From contig NZ_AP018164.1 in the NCBI RefSeq assembly GCF_002356315.1, positions 4,464,001-4,528,000 on the forward strand: a stretch of 64,000 nt of DNA, in the 5' to 3' direction. The number at the start of each line of letters is the position of its first letter. The first letter of the stretch is position 1. The notes beneath the pieces were generated by a model that did no database searches, was not told the origin of the DNA, and was given only the letters and a program-made list of their open reading frames with translations. This document shows, in pieces, positions 49,767 through 59,376 of the stretch. The position numbers and the translations under genes are program-made. The stretch is from Mycobacterium shigaense (GTDB lineage Bacteria; Actinomycetota; Actinomycetes; Mycobacteriales; Mycobacteriaceae).

Positions 49767-50057
49767 ATGAGCACATTCGGGCGCTTCACTGCCGCAGCGC
49801 TGATGGTCGGCACCGGATTCGGATTGGCGAGTGTGGGCACCGCAACCAACGCTCGCGCCGACGATCCCCCGTGGCCGTTCGTGGGGTATTACTGGTGCCC
49901 GCCCAATCCGTGGGACCCGGCCTGGGGGCCCAATTGGGACCCGAACACCTGCCACGACGCGCACCATCGGCCCGTGGACGGCACGATCCACAGCAACGAT
50001 TACTGGGGACCCAGCCCGTTCCAGGACTGGCCGGAGATTCCGAACACCCGGCCGTAG
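49767..50057 (+). CDS. Small secreted Trp/Pro-rich protein
   Basis: A 96-residue protein. The signal peptide ends about NARADDP. The mature part is rich in Trp, Pro and Asp with two cysteines (YYWCPPNPWDPAWGPNWDPN, then DPNTCHDAHH). Related short exported proteins are common in mycobacteria without a known function. It follows the TetR gene by 36 bp. Confidence 0.75.
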   Translation: MSTFGRFTAAALMVGTGFGLASVGTATNARADDPPWPFVGYYWCPPNPWDPAWGPNWDPNTCHDAHHRPVDGTIHSNDYWGPSPFQDWPEIPNTRP

Positions 50058-50069
50058 GCCGGACGCGGC

Positions 50070-50474
50070 TCAGGTGTCGCCGCGCTCCCAAACCTGTACG
50101 CCGTCATGCGCATTGCAGACGAGGAACAGCCCGTCCGGAGCCTGGGCGACGTAGTACGTCGGGTAATCGACACACGACGAACCCTCGTCCTTGACGCCGA
50201 CCATCGGGGGCGACCTAAACCACCGGGGCTCATACCTTCTCGGCGATCCACAGAACATCAGTCGCCCCGGCTGCGTGGCGAACGAGACGTTGTAGTCCGC
50301 GGTTCCGAATACGTAGTAGGTGCTGTTGTCACAAGGTGCGCCGAGCACGCGATGCGGGATGATTCCCGGTGTGCAGAAGGAGTCGTCGCAGCTGGGCGGT
50401 CCGGCGGCAGCAGGCGCCGCGGCGAACAAGCCGAGGCCCAGCATTACTGCCACCGACGCCACAATGAATCGCAC
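50070..50474 (-). CDS. Small secreted cysteine-containing protein
   Basis: A 134-residue protein. A signal peptide (VRFIVASVAVMLGLGLFAAA) ends near AAAGPP. The mature part has six cysteines (SCDDSFC, PCDNS, FCGS, SCVDYP, VCNAHDG), suggesting disulfides. YYVFGTADYN and YYVAQAPDGLFLVCN look like two repeats. The GTG at 50474 starts the signal peptide; the longer open frame upstream is not coding. Function is unknown. Confidence 0.7.
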   Translation of the reverse strand: MRFIVASVAVMLGLGLFAAAPAAAGPPSCDDSFCTPGIIPHRVLGAPCDNSTYYVFGTADYNVSFATQPGRLMFCGSPRRYEPRWFRSPPMVGVKDEGSSCVDYPTYYVAQAPDGLFLVCNAHDGVQVWERGDT

Positions 50475-50623
50475 GAGAATACTTTGCCACGCTGGAAACG
50501 AAATTGGGAGCGGAATTCTGCCTTTCTGAGAAGAGCCGCGCGGGGTGCCGCTACCGAAGGCGCTGTGGCCCCCTCTGCCAGTGATAATGTGGCTCTCCGA
50601 TGGTGCGGACGAGGAGGTGATCC

Positions 50624-51394
50624 ATGCCGCCACGCGAGCTCCCAGCTGAGACGCTCGACGTCGATAACCATGGGGCAGGGCGCGACTCGGGCCCGGCGTC
50701 CGCTTCGGCCGCCGACGAGGGTGAGCTCGCCCGGGCGGAGGCCCGGGCCGAGGCTGCGCGCGCCCGCGCAACACAGCTGCGCCAACTGGCCGAGGCGGCG
50801 TCCGGCGATCACGGTGACGCACGAGCGGACGACACAGCAGACGCGGAAGCCGTAGCGGCGGGATCGGCCGTCGAATCAGCGCCCAAGCAGCGGAGGCGAA
50901 GGCTGTCCCGTCCGGGCGGCAAGGCCGCGATCGTCTTAGCCGCGATCGGCTGTGTCGTCGCCTCCCTGGCCGCCAGCGCCGGTTTGCTGTGGCATCACCG
51001 GGAGGTGCTGCAGCAGAGGCAACGCACCGCGGCATTCGCCGCAGAGGCACGCCACGCGATCCAGACGATGCTGTCGATCAACGCTGACACGGCGCGGGCC
51101 GACGTGCAACGTTTCGTTGACGAGACAACCGGTGAATTCAAGGCCGGGATATTGCTGTCTGCCGAGGATTTCGTGAAGGCGGTCGAGGAATCGAAGGCCA
51201 GCACCAAGGGCACGGTTCAGGCCGTCGCCGTGCAAACCATGACCAACGAGTCGGCGAGCGTCCTGGTCGCCGCCAAAAGCGAGCTCACCAAGCCCGGTCC
51301 CGCTAAGCCCGAATCGAAGAACCTGCGGGTCGTCGTCGACGTGCGGCGAGACGGCGGCCAGCTCAAAGTCTCCAGAGTCGAGTTCGTTCCGTGA
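50624..51394 (+). CDS. Mce-associated membrane protein (Mas), first of pair 2
   Basis: A 256-residue protein built like the first gene of pair 1. A coiled-coil-like Ala/Arg/Glu-rich N-terminus (about 32-60) precedes one membrane helix at 101-123. The extracytoplasmic domain has AFAAEARHAIQTMLSINADT and ends GGQLKVSRVEFVP. It overlaps the second member by 4 bp. It faces the mce operon tail to tail, with one secreted-protein gene between them. Confidence 0.85.
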   Translation: MPPRELPAETLDVDNHGAGRDSGPASASAADEGELARAEARAEAARARATQLRQLAEAASGDHGDARADDTADAEAVAAGSAVESAPKQRRRRLSRPGGKAAIVLAAIGCVVASLAASAGLLWHHREVLQQRQRTAAFAAEARHAIQTMLSINADTARADVQRFVDETTGEFKAGILLSAEDFVKAVEESKASTKGTVQAVAVQTMTNESASVLVAAKSELTKPGPAKPESKNLRVVVDVRRDGGQLKVSRVEFVP

Positions 51395-51987
51395 TCGCTG
51401 AGGATGAGGTGGCGCAGCAGCCGGCACCCCGGCCCGCCAGCCGCGTCAAACGCGCAGGACGCTTGTTGCGCCGAGGCGTGACGCACTGGCGACCGATTCT
51501 GCTGACGCTACTGCTGATAGCCACGACAGGATTTGCTGCCGGTTATTCCTACGTCGTGTTCCGGCCGGATCTGCAAACCGACGCCACCGCGCGACATCAG
51601 GTCATCGCGGCGGCCAGCGACGGGGCGGTGGCGCTGCTGTCCTATTCACCCGAGACCCTCACCCAGGATTTCGACAACGCCAAATCCCGGATCGCCGATA
51701 GCTATCTGCCCTACTACCAACGGTTCGCCGAGAAAGTGGTGGGCATTTCGGCACTGCGCGGCCAAGTCACGACAAGAGCCTGGATTGTCAAAGCGGCCGT
51801 ATCGGAAATGCGCCCGAATTCCGCCGTCGTCCTCGCATTCGTGAGGCTGAAGACCATGAGCAAGGACAAACCCGATCCGGTGGTGACGTCGAGCAGCCTC
51901 AAGGTGGCGCTCACGAGGGTTAATGATTCATGGCTTATCGAGAATTTCGAGACGATGGGCGCGAGTACGGGTGCGGGTGCGCCTTGA
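51391..51987 (+). CDS. Mce-associated membrane protein (Mas), second of pair 2
   Basis: A 198-residue protein with a membrane helix at about 35-56. The exported domain has HQVIAAASDGAVALLSYSPETL and ends VNDSWLIENFETMG. It parallels the second gene of pair 1 (ASDGAVAILSYSPETI). The GTG start overlaps the first member (GTGA). Mas proteins work with Mce transporters in other loci; pairing with the mce operon here is an inference from distance. Confidence 0.85.
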   Translation: MIAEDEVAQQPAPRPASRVKRAGRLLRRGVTHWRPILLTLLLIATTGFAAGYSYVVFRPDLQTDATARHQVIAAASDGAVALLSYSPETLTQDFDNAKSRIADSYLPYYQRFAEKVVGISALRGQVTTRAWIVKAAVSEMRPNSAVVLAFVRLKTMSKDKPDPVVTSSSLKVALTRVNDSWLIENFETMGASTGAGAP

Positions 51988-52080
51988 TCGAAACCATTCC
52001 GTAATGGGCCGCGACGGTGTTAGTCTGTGAATTCGAGTTCGCTTGAGAATGGCGGCATTTAGCACGCCGAGGAGCACGAG

Positions 52081-52596
52081 ATGCGTTCCATGAACGTGGC
52101 GGTGAGCGCAACACTGGCGGCCGCCGGTATAGCGGGGGCCGTGAGTCTGGCGCCGGCGGCGCGGGCGTACAACCCCGCCATCAACGGCACGTATACCGCG
52201 ACCGTGGTCGGGCAATGGGCGAGATCTCGGCAGGTGTATCACCAGGAAGCGAACGTGCGCAGCACCTGGAAGATCAACACGTCGTGCACCAGTGCCTACG
52301 ATTGCACCGGCACGGTCGTCAGCGATCAGGGTTGGAGCGCGCCGGTGCGGATGTTCGACGGCCTCACCTGGTACCTCAGACGCGACATCCCGAACTGGGA
52401 GACCTGCGACGACGGCACCTCTTACACCGCGACGGACTACATCATGTTCCACCCCGCGGACCCGGTAACGGGGGTAAACGTGTTGGGATCACCCGTTTTT
52501 CGCGGAGACGAACGCACCATCGGCCCGTCCGGGGCGTGCGGCACCAACCTCCCGCTGGATATCGAGCAGCCGCTGCGGCTCGACCAGATCAGCTGA
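52081..52596 (+). CDS. Secreted protein of unknown function
   Basis: A 171-residue protein. The signal peptide ends near AARAYNP. The mature domain is beta-rich with four cysteines (TSCTSAYDCTG, ETCDDG, GACGTNLPLD) and a Trp-rich LTWYLRRDIPNWE core, the shape of a mycobacterial exported family that often starts with a lipocalin-like GTYTATVVGQWARS strand. GAGGAG precedes the ATG. It converges on mceF with a 32-bp gap. Confidence 0.75.
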   Translation: MRSMNVAVSATLAAAGIAGAVSLAPAARAYNPAINGTYTATVVGQWARSRQVYHQEANVRSTWKINTSCTSAYDCTGTVVSDQGWSAPVRMFDGLTWYLRRDIPNWETCDDGTSYTATDYIMFHPADPVTGVNVLGSPVFRGDERTIGPSGACGTNLPLDIEQPLRLDQIS

Positions 52597-52628
52597 CATT
52601 CACTTCCCAGCACCAAAAGCGTCGGGGC

Positions 52629-54425
52629 TCAGATGGCGAACATGTCCTTCCACGTCTTGGGCGCCTTCTTCGTGACAAGGTCCGACTGACGGAAGACGTG
52701 ACCGTCGGGGGTGACGTAGGTCCCGGTGCGCGGGTCGTATTGGGCGATGGCCACCGACGGTCCAGGCCGGGACGCGTTGCCCCCGAACGCACTCGGGGTA
52801 ATTGACTGCCCAACCGGCGCGCTGCCCGGCGGACCCGCTGGTAGTGGCAACGGGGCATCGGCCGGCTGTGGCGTGTCAGCCACTGGAGCCGCGGGCGGCG
52901 GCGAGTCGGCCGGTGGCGCCGCGGGCTGCGGGGCAAAGGGGAACATTGCCGGCGGGACCGACGGTGTGTTGCCCCGCGGCAACTCGGCCGGCGAGGACGG
53001 AACGTCAAGCGGCGCAATCGGAGAGACTTCGCCCATCGTCTGCGCGGGGAGCGCGGGTCCAACCGGTACCGCCGGCGGAGGCGGCGCTCCCGGTCCGCGC
53101 GGGACCGCTCCCGGCGGCATCGGCGTTCCCTCCACCGGGCCGAAGATCCTCTCCCGGTTCCAGTTCATCCGGTCGTCCGGCGGGATGCCCTGCGCAATGA
53201 GGTTCGGGTCCAGCGGGTAGGTACCGAAGATGTGCTGGCGCATGGCGAGCGGCTCGAATGGCTTGTCGCTCTCGCAGATCTCGACGGTCGGCGCGCGCTT
53301 TCCGGGCCGCTCCTGGCATGGGTAATTACGTGCACCGCGCACCCCGATGGGCGAGTCCTGCGGCAGTTTGCAGTACAGCCCGTCGGGTGTGTCGACGGTT
53401 CGAGTGTCGGCCGGCGAACGCCATTGACTCGGCGGCAGGAAGCCCACGGTGCACGCCGGCGGGTCGCTGATGTCGAGATTGAATGCGCCGGTGGGTAATC
53501 CGGCGATCGTCTTGGTGGGGAGGAAAGACTGGATCGCCGCGGTGAAGGGCGGCAACAACACCAGTACCTGTTCGAGGGATGCGTGGTACGCCACGCCGAT
53601 CTGACCAATGGTGGCGAGGTTGCCGAGCAGCACCGGCAGCGTCGGTTTGATCTGATTCAGCAGTTGCGACGCTTCGTCGAACGCCGCGGGCCCTTTCCGC
53701 AGCAAGTTGCGGAACTGCGGATCGTCTTTGGCGGTTTCGCCGGTAATACCGTCGAGACTGCGTGCCCACGTTCGGATCGAGTCGGCGGTCTGGGCTTGCG
53801 CATTCAGGAAGGGTCCGGTGTCCTCGGTCAGGGTTTGCGTGCGGTCGGAGATGCCGTTGAAATCGTGGGAGAGTTGCGCCGAGGAGTCGAAGAACGACTG
53901 GAAATCGTAACCAGCACCGTTGAATCCCTTGTACGTCTCATCGAGCAGCGTGCTGAGCTTGTCTTTCGGAATGCTCTTGATCAAGGCGTTACTCTGATCG
54001 AGGACGGGACCGATCGGCTGCGGAAGCGTTGCCTGATTCACCGAGATCACGGACCCGTCGTGCAGGTACGGCGCCGAGTCGGTTTTCGGTCGCAGGTCTA
54101 CGTAGTACTCACCCACCGCAGAGATGCTGAGTACCTCGGCCTTGAGGTCCGCCGGGATGTTGGGTGAAGTATCAAGACGCATAACGGCTTTCGCGCCGGT
54201 AGGAGTCAGCGCTATGTCGGTAACCCTGCCGATCTGCACGCCGCGGTAGGTCACGTTGGAGAACCGGTAGAGGCCCCCCGTGGCAGGCAGCTCGAGCGTG
54301 ACCGTCATCTTGCCGATGCCCAGCAACGTCGGCACCTGCATATACCACACGACCATGACGATCAGGCCGATGACTCCCACGAGCGAGAAGATCGCCAATT
54401 GGACACGGACAAAGCGGGTCAGCAT
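52629..54425 (-). CDS. mceF: MceF, Mce-family lipid importer subunit F
   Basis: A 598-residue protein. An N-terminal membrane helix (about 10-32) is followed by the MCE/MlaD domain (TVTLELPATGGLYRFSNVTYRGVQIGRV, about 38-120), a helical region to about 300 and a Pro-rich C-terminal tail (about 420-560). MCE proteins A-F form the hexameric tunnel that carries lipids across the periplasm. It is the last gene of the operon. The Pro-rich tail is long for the F subunit. Its ATG overlaps the mceE stop. Confidence 0.93.
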   Translation of the reverse strand: MLTRFVRVQLAIFSLVGVIGLIVMVVWYMQVPTLLGIGKMTVTLELPATGGLYRFSNVTYRGVQIGRVTDIALTPTGAKAVMRLDTSPNIPADLKAEVLSISAVGEYYVDLRPKTDSAPYLHDGSVISVNQATLPQPIGPVLDQSNALIKSIPKDKLSTLLDETYKGFNGAGYDFQSFFDSSAQLSHDFNGISDRTQTLTEDTGPFLNAQAQTADSIRTWARSLDGITGETAKDDPQFRNLLRKGPAAFDEASQLLNQIKPTLPVLLGNLATIGQIGVAYHASLEQVLVLLPPFTAAIQSFLPTKTIAGLPTGAFNLDISDPPACTVGFLPPSQWRSPADTRTVDTPDGLYCKLPQDSPIGVRGARNYPCQERPGKRAPTVEICESDKPFEPLAMRQHIFGTYPLDPNLIAQGIPPDDRMNWNRERIFGPVEGTPMPPGAVPRGPGAPPPPAVPVGPALPAQTMGEVSPIAPLDVPSSPAELPRGNTPSVPPAMFPFAPQPAAPPADSPPPAAPVADTPQPADAPLPLPAGPPGSAPVGQSITPSAFGGNASRPGPSVAIAQYDPRTGTYVTPDGHVFRQSDLVTKKAPKTWKDMFAI

Positions 54426-55837
54426 CAGTGCCCTCCTACATCCGTCGCAGTCGGGCCGGCGGCACCCTGATCGGGCGGCGGTCCCGGCAGCGGGGCGGCT
54501 TGCGGAGGCCCCGGCAGGTACTGCGCCGGCAGCGGCCCGGGCAGATTCTGCGCGGCCGGAGGCGGACCGGGCAGCGGGGGTGCATCCGCCGACTGCCCAT
54601 TGAGCAGCGCTGTCAGCGGGACCGGTGGGGCTCCCACGGGCGCCTCATTGGGCGGCGGCATCCCAGGCTGCCAAGGTCGGGGATCCGGCCCACGCAGCGG
54701 CTCTCCGACCGGGCCAGGGCCGGTGAGCGCTCCGGGCGCCCCGGGCGGGGCGCCGTACCTGAATTGCAGGTAGGGCGGGTCGCCGGGCTTCGGAGGTATC
54801 TCTGCACCCAGCCGTCCCCAGTGGGTGCCCAGCAGGATGCTCTTACGCAGGCCGGCGTTGGTCAGGTCGATGACGAAGTATCCGTTGACGTAGTCGCCGC
54901 GGATGAACCGATCGATGAAGCCCTGGGTGAACGGGAACGTGGGCGCGTAGGCAAGCGCGGCATCGAGATCCGGGCCGATGTCGGCCAGCGCACCGATCGC
55001 CGGCGCCACGTTTTGCAGGTTCTTGACCAAGTCATCCCCGGCGTCGTTGACCAGCCTAGTAGCGGTGTCACTGAACGTCCCCAGCTTGTGCAGCGCTTCG
55101 GTGATGCGCGGCCGCTCCTTGGTGAGCACCTCCAGTGCCGGCGGAATCTTGTGCAGCGCTTGTGTTATCACGTCGCGCTGAGCGGCAAAAGTTCCGCTGA
55201 GCCGGTTCAGGGCCTGGATGGACGCCACCAGATTGTCGCGCTGCTGATCGAGCGTGCCGATAAATCTATCGAGGTGGCTGAGTAGCTCGCGCAGTTCGCC
55301 GGCGTGCCCGGACAGGGCCCCGTTGAAGTTGTGGATGATGTCGCCGAATTGGCCCAGCCCACCGGCGTTGAGGATCACCGACAGGGAGGAGAGCGTCTGC
55401 TCGGTCGACGGATACGTTGACGTGCGGCTCAGTGGGATGGTGGCGCCAGGCTGCAGACGCCCCTTTCCGGGTTCCCCGAGCGGGGGTTCCAGCTCGAGGT
55501 GCATGGATCCCAGCAGGCTGGTCTGACCGACACGGGCGACCACGTTCGCCGGTACCGAAGTCCCGGGATTGAGGGAGATATCCAGGTTCGCGTGCCAATT
55601 CTGCACGGTCATCTTGCTGATGCTGCCTACGATGACATCGTCGATCATTACCGGCGAATTCGCTTCCAGCTGGCCAACATTAGCGATCTCGACGTGATAG
55701 ACGTTGGCACCCGAGCCACGTCCGGTCGCGCCGGGCAACGGCAGCGAGTTCAAGCCGCTGAAGGAACATCCGGTCAAGGTCAACATCAGGCAGCCGCCGA
55801 TGCCGAGCATCCGACGAATCGCGACACACGCGCTCAT
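54425..55837 (-). CDS. mceE: MceE, Mce-family lipoprotein subunit (LprN-like)
   Basis: A 470-residue lipoprotein. The signal peptide ends in the lipobox LTGC, which distinguishes the E subunit. The MCE domain follows (YHVEIANVGQLEANSPVMID, VIVGSISKMTV), then long helices that build the tunnel. The tail is Pro/Gly-rich (PPLPGPPPAAQNLPGPLPAQ). It overlaps the genes on both sides. Confidence 0.93.
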   Translation of the reverse strand: MSACVAIRRMLGIGGCLMLTLTGCSFSGLNSLPLPGATGRGSGANVYHVEIANVGQLEANSPVMIDDVIVGSISKMTVQNWHANLDISLNPGTSVPANVVARVGQTSLLGSMHLELEPPLGEPGKGRLQPGATIPLSRTSTYPSTEQTLSSLSVILNAGGLGQFGDIIHNFNGALSGHAGELRELLSHLDRFIGTLDQQRDNLVASIQALNRLSGTFAAQRDVITQALHKIPPALEVLTKERPRITEALHKLGTFSDTATRLVNDAGDDLVKNLQNVAPAIGALADIGPDLDAALAYAPTFPFTQGFIDRFIRGDYVNGYFVIDLTNAGLRKSILLGTHWGRLGAEIPPKPGDPPYLQFRYGAPPGAPGALTGPGPVGEPLRGPDPRPWQPGMPPPNEAPVGAPPVPLTALLNGQSADAPPLPGPPPAAQNLPGPLPAQYLPGPPQAAPLPGPPPDQGAAGPTATDVGGH

Positions 55838-57264
55838 GGTTGCTGACCTCCGCCGGGGAGCAGCATGTCCTGAACGTTCTCCGGAGCCGGAGCCGAAGGC
55901 GGAGTTACCGGCACGCTGGGCGGCGGCGGCTCGGGCATCGCAGCTCCCGGAATCCGGCCCAGTGGCACGGATCCCGGCGGGCCTACCGGGTCACCCGGCA
56001 GCCCGGTGTACGCGGAGATCGAGGGCGGCAACTCGGGTGCAACCGGCTTGGGCCCTTCCCCGCCCGGCTTCAGCCGATCTTCGGTGTAGATCACGTTTTT
56101 CGGGTCGAAGGCCGGGGCCAAGAAGGGGTTGATCGGAATCGGGATGAAATTGAAGTTGAAGTAGAACAACGGGTTGAACACCTTCAACGCCGGGCTCAGA
56201 TACAAGCCACACAACTTACCGCTCTCCACCGAGGTGGCGTTCTCCAGCGCCCCGACTTGCGTGCAAAGGGCGTAGGTGGGATTGGTGAAGTTCTGGAATC
56301 CCACCCCACCGCGGATGTTCCCTACGTCGGGGTCGTAGTCGTTGTAAGCGTTGGCGATCGCGTTGGGAGCAACGTGCAGAACGTTTTTCAGGGCCATCTT
56401 GTTGTCGACGAGGATCTGGGTCACGTCGGCCAACTTCTGCAGCTGCTCGGAAGTGGCATCCCGACTGCCCTCGATGAAACGCTGCACTTCACCGACCGCA
56501 CCCGACAGATCCGTCAGAGCCGCGTCCAGGTCGGACTTGTTGTCGTCGAGCACACTGGTGAGGGTCGCCAATCGGTTGTCGAACTGCACGATCTGAGTGT
56601 TGCTGTCCCGCAGAGCCGAGATGAACGTCTGCAAATTCTTGACGATGTCGACGAGGCTGCCGCTGCCGTTGGCAAAGATTCGCGTCACCGCCGACAGTTG
56701 AGAAAGTGTCTGCCTGAGCCTTTCACCGTTGTCGCCACCCAGCGCGTCGGCGGCGCTGTCGATGAAGCGGGCCACCGATGGGGTTGACACTTTGCTGCTG
56801 GGTCCCAATTCGGTTGCCAAACGCATCAACTGGGTCTTTACCTGGTCCCATTCCACCGGTACCGCCGTCCGGTCAATCGGTATCACCGCGCCGTCGCGCA
56901 TGGTGGGACCGCTGGACCGATACGGCGGGGTGAGCTGCACATAGCGCGCGGCCACCAGGTTCTGGGCCACGATCACCGCCTTGGCATCGGCCGGGATGGA
57001 CACGCCATGATCGACGTGCATCACCAACTTGGCGCGGGTGCCCTCCGGCTGAATCGAGTCAATGGTGCCGACCTTCAACCCGGACACCCGCACATCGTCA
57101 CCCGGATAGATCGCGGTAGCGGTCGGGAAGTAGGCGGTGATCGTCGTCGTGTGGAAGAAGGTGTTGCGCACGGCGATTCCCGCGCCGACGATCAGCAGGA
57201 AGGCCAACACAATCGCCAGCCCGACCTTGAGCGTGCTACGCGGAATCGCCTGAAGCCGGTTCAC
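55834..57264 (-). CDS. mceD: MceD, Mce-family lipid importer subunit D
   Basis: A 476-residue protein with an N-terminal membrane helix (VGLAIVLAFLLIVGAGIAV), an MCE domain with ITAYFPTATAIYPGDDVRVSG and VGTIDSIQPEGTRAK, a helical tunnel segment, and a Pro-rich C-terminus. The GTG at 57264 overlaps mceC by 4 bp (GTGA). The upstream in-frame extension lies inside mceC and is rejected. Confidence 0.92.
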   Translation of the reverse strand: MNRLQAIPRSTLKVGLAIVLAFLLIVGAGIAVRNTFFHTTTITAYFPTATAIYPGDDVRVSGLKVGTIDSIQPEGTRAKLVMHVDHGVSIPADAKAVIVAQNLVAARYVQLTPPYRSSGPTMRDGAVIPIDRTAVPVEWDQVKTQLMRLATELGPSSKVSTPSVARFIDSAADALGGDNGERLRQTLSQLSAVTRIFANGSGSLVDIVKNLQTFISALRDSNTQIVQFDNRLATLTSVLDDNKSDLDAALTDLSGAVGEVQRFIEGSRDATSEQLQKLADVTQILVDNKMALKNVLHVAPNAIANAYNDYDPDVGNIRGGVGFQNFTNPTYALCTQVGALENATSVESGKLCGLYLSPALKVFNPLFYFNFNFIPIPINPFLAPAFDPKNVIYTEDRLKPGGEGPKPVAPELPPSISAYTGLPGDPVGPPGSVPLGRIPGAAMPEPPPPSVPVTPPSAPAPENVQDMLLPGGGQQP

Positions 57265-58343
57265 CGTGACCCTCCCGGGATCATATTGAAGGGGAAGGGG
57301 AAGAACGCCCGCGGGCCGGCATTGTCCGGCGGTGAGCCCGGCCGCCCGTAGGCACGGAAGCCGAAGCTGTAGTCGAACAACCACTGGAAGAACTGCATGA
57401 AGAAGATGTTTGGAATGAGCGGGTTGTAGTAGAACCCGCTCGATACGGTTTCACCGGACGTGATGGAGAACTTCGCCAGTCCCGGAAGCGCTTTGGCGAT
57501 GTTGTCCCGGTTCTTTTGCAGCACCGCCAGCACCTTGTTTACCTTTTCGAGGGAGGGTGCCAGCTTCGATTCGTTGTCGTGCACCAAGCCGGTCAGCTGC
57601 TTGGACACGACCGACGTGCTTTCCAGGAGGCGCACGATCGCCTGCCGGCGCGCGACCAGCGTCGACACCAGGTCGTTGGCGTTGAGGATCAGCGTGTTGA
57701 GCTGATCGCTGCGCTGCGACAAGACGCCGGTCACATCGGCGGCGCCCTTGAGCAACTCGCTCAGTGACTTGTTGCGCGAATTCAGGGTTTGGGACAGGCG
57801 CGCCACCCCGTCGAACGTGGGACCCAATTGCGGCGCAATCTCATTCAGCGTCGACGACAACGTGTCGAGAGACTGGTTCAGCGCACCGGTGTCGGTCCCC
57901 TCGATATCACTCGAGAGATTCTCCACGGCCTCGGACAGCGAATAGGGCGACGAGGTACGCGACACCGGGATAACGCTCATCGGACGTAAGGTGTTGTTGC
58001 CCGCCGATTCCAGGGTGAGTATTCGTTGCCCCAGCAGCGAACCCGTCCTGATGTGTGCGGTGCTGGCGGACCCGAGCTGTACGTTGCCCTTGACGGTGAA
58101 CGTCACCACGACATCGCCACGGTCCAACGACATTCCCGATACGGTGCCGACCTTGATGCCCGAAACCGTGACCTCGTTGCCGGTCGCGAGACCGCCGGCA
58201 TCGGCAAACACCGCCTGATAGCGCACCGTGGTGGCCCGCTGCAGCAGTTGATCAGGATTCAGTCCAACCGCGATGATCAGGATGATGAGGACGGCGCCGA
58301 TGAATCCCGATTTGATCAGCTGAGCGCCACGGTACCTATTCAT
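57261..58343 (-). CDS. mceC: MceC, Mce-family lipid importer subunit C
   Basis: A 360-residue protein. The membrane helix FIGAVLIILIIAVGL precedes the MCE domain YQAVFADAGGLATGNEVTVSG, IKVGTVSGMSLDRGD. Helices follow to FKRFSI-like SGFYYNPLIPNIF near the end, and no Pro-rich tail is present. This is close to the length of Mce4C. The ATG at 58343 overlaps mceB by 8 bp. Confidence 0.92.
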   Translation of the reverse strand: MNRYRGAQLIKSGFIGAVLIILIIAVGLNPDQLLQRATTVRYQAVFADAGGLATGNEVTVSGIKVGTVSGMSLDRGDVVVTFTVKGNVQLGSASTAHIRTGSLLGQRILTLESAGNNTLRPMSVIPVSRTSSPYSLSEAVENLSSDIEGTDTGALNQSLDTLSSTLNEIAPQLGPTFDGVARLSQTLNSRNKSLSELLKGAADVTGVLSQRSDQLNTLILNANDLVSTLVARRQAIVRLLESTSVVSKQLTGLVHDNESKLAPSLEKVNKVLAVLQKNRDNIAKALPGLAKFSITSGETVSSGFYYNPLIPNIFFMQFFQWLFDYSFGFRAYGRPGSPPDNAGPRAFFPFPFNMIPGGSR

Positions 58344-59376
58344 CGGGGTCCTTTGGCTCCGCGCACCGTCCGGTGGTCTGGTGCGCGATACCCACCTGCA
58401 CCGTGCGGTACTGCAAATCAGACACCCAAAGCTCCAGCCCGCACAGGTAATACGGGAACCAGGCTCCGTAGGAGCCCAGCCGCTGCAGTTTCTTGTAGTT
58501 GTGCGGCAGCTTCTGCAAAGAGATGTCGATGAGGTCGGGGTCCTTCGCCAGCAACGGCGCCATGCGATCCAACTGGTCGACAGTGTTGGCCAACGGCTTG
58601 CGGGCGCGGCTGAGCAGGCTCGCGAGCGAGGCGGTGCCATTGTCGAGGGAGGTGATGGCGGTGCCGATCGTGTCGCGGTCGTTGGACAAGCCGCTGATCA
58701 GTTTCTCCAATCGATCGATGGCGTCGGAGAATTTACCGCTCTCTTTGTCCACGGTGCCCACGACGATGTTGAGGTTGTCGATGAGCTCCTGCACCGTTTG
58801 GCCGTTGTCGGCGATCGCGTTGGAAAACGAGGTCGTCTTCGCGAAGAGCGAATTCAGTGTTCCGCCCTCGCCCTGGAATACCTGAATCAGCGCGGCACTG
58901 AGTTCGTTGACGTCGTGCGGATTCAGGCCCTGCGTAACGGGTTTGAGTCCGCCGAGCAACAAGTCGAGGTCGAGCGCGGGGGCGGTGCGTTCGAGCGGGA
59001 TCTCCGAACCCGCGGGCAGCACCTTGGTGGATCCGGGGCCGTCGACGAGTTCGAGGTAGCGGTCCCCGACGAGGTTCAGGTAGCGGATCATGGCCCGGGT
59101 GCCGGTGGTGAGTACCACGCTGCGGTCGGCGTCGAATTTCACCAGCACCTTCTTGTCCGGACGCAACGAGATGCTCTTGACCGTGCCCACACGAACGCCG
59201 GCGACCCGGACGGTCTGTCCCTCCTTGAGCCGCGAAACATCGTTGAACAGCGCCGAATACCCGGTGGTCGAGCCGGTCGTGTACTGACCGAAGATGAAGA
59301 ACAAGGACACCGTCAGCAGCGTCATCACCAGGCCGAAGGTCCCGAATTTGATGATCATCCCGCGCGAGCCCGTCAT
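58336..59376 (-). CDS. mceB: MceB, Mce-family lipid importer subunit B
   Basis: A 346-residue protein. The membrane helix (FGLVMTLLTVSLFFIFGQ) and the MCE domain (YSALFNDVSRLKEGQTVRVAG, VRVGTVKSISLRPDK) are followed by a long helical part and a C-terminal segment with cysteines in YYLCGLELWV and GRCAEPKDP. The ATG at 59376 overlaps mceA by 4 bp. Confidence 0.92.
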   Translation of the reverse strand: MTGSRGMIIKFGTFGLVMTLLTVSLFFIFGQYTTGSTTGYSALFNDVSRLKEGQTVRVAGVRVGTVKSISLRPDKKVLVKFDADRSVVLTTGTRAMIRYLNLVGDRYLELVDGPGSTKVLPAGSEIPLERTAPALDLDLLLGGLKPVTQGLNPHDVNELSAALIQVFQGEGGTLNSLFAKTTSFSNAIADNGQTVQELIDNLNIVVGTVDKESGKFSDAIDRLEKLISGLSNDRDTIGTAITSLDNGTASLASLLSRARKPLANTVDQLDRMAPLLAKDPDLIDISLQKLPHNYKKLQRLGSYGAWFPYYLCGLELWVSDLQYRTVQVGIAHQTTGRCAEPKDPDE

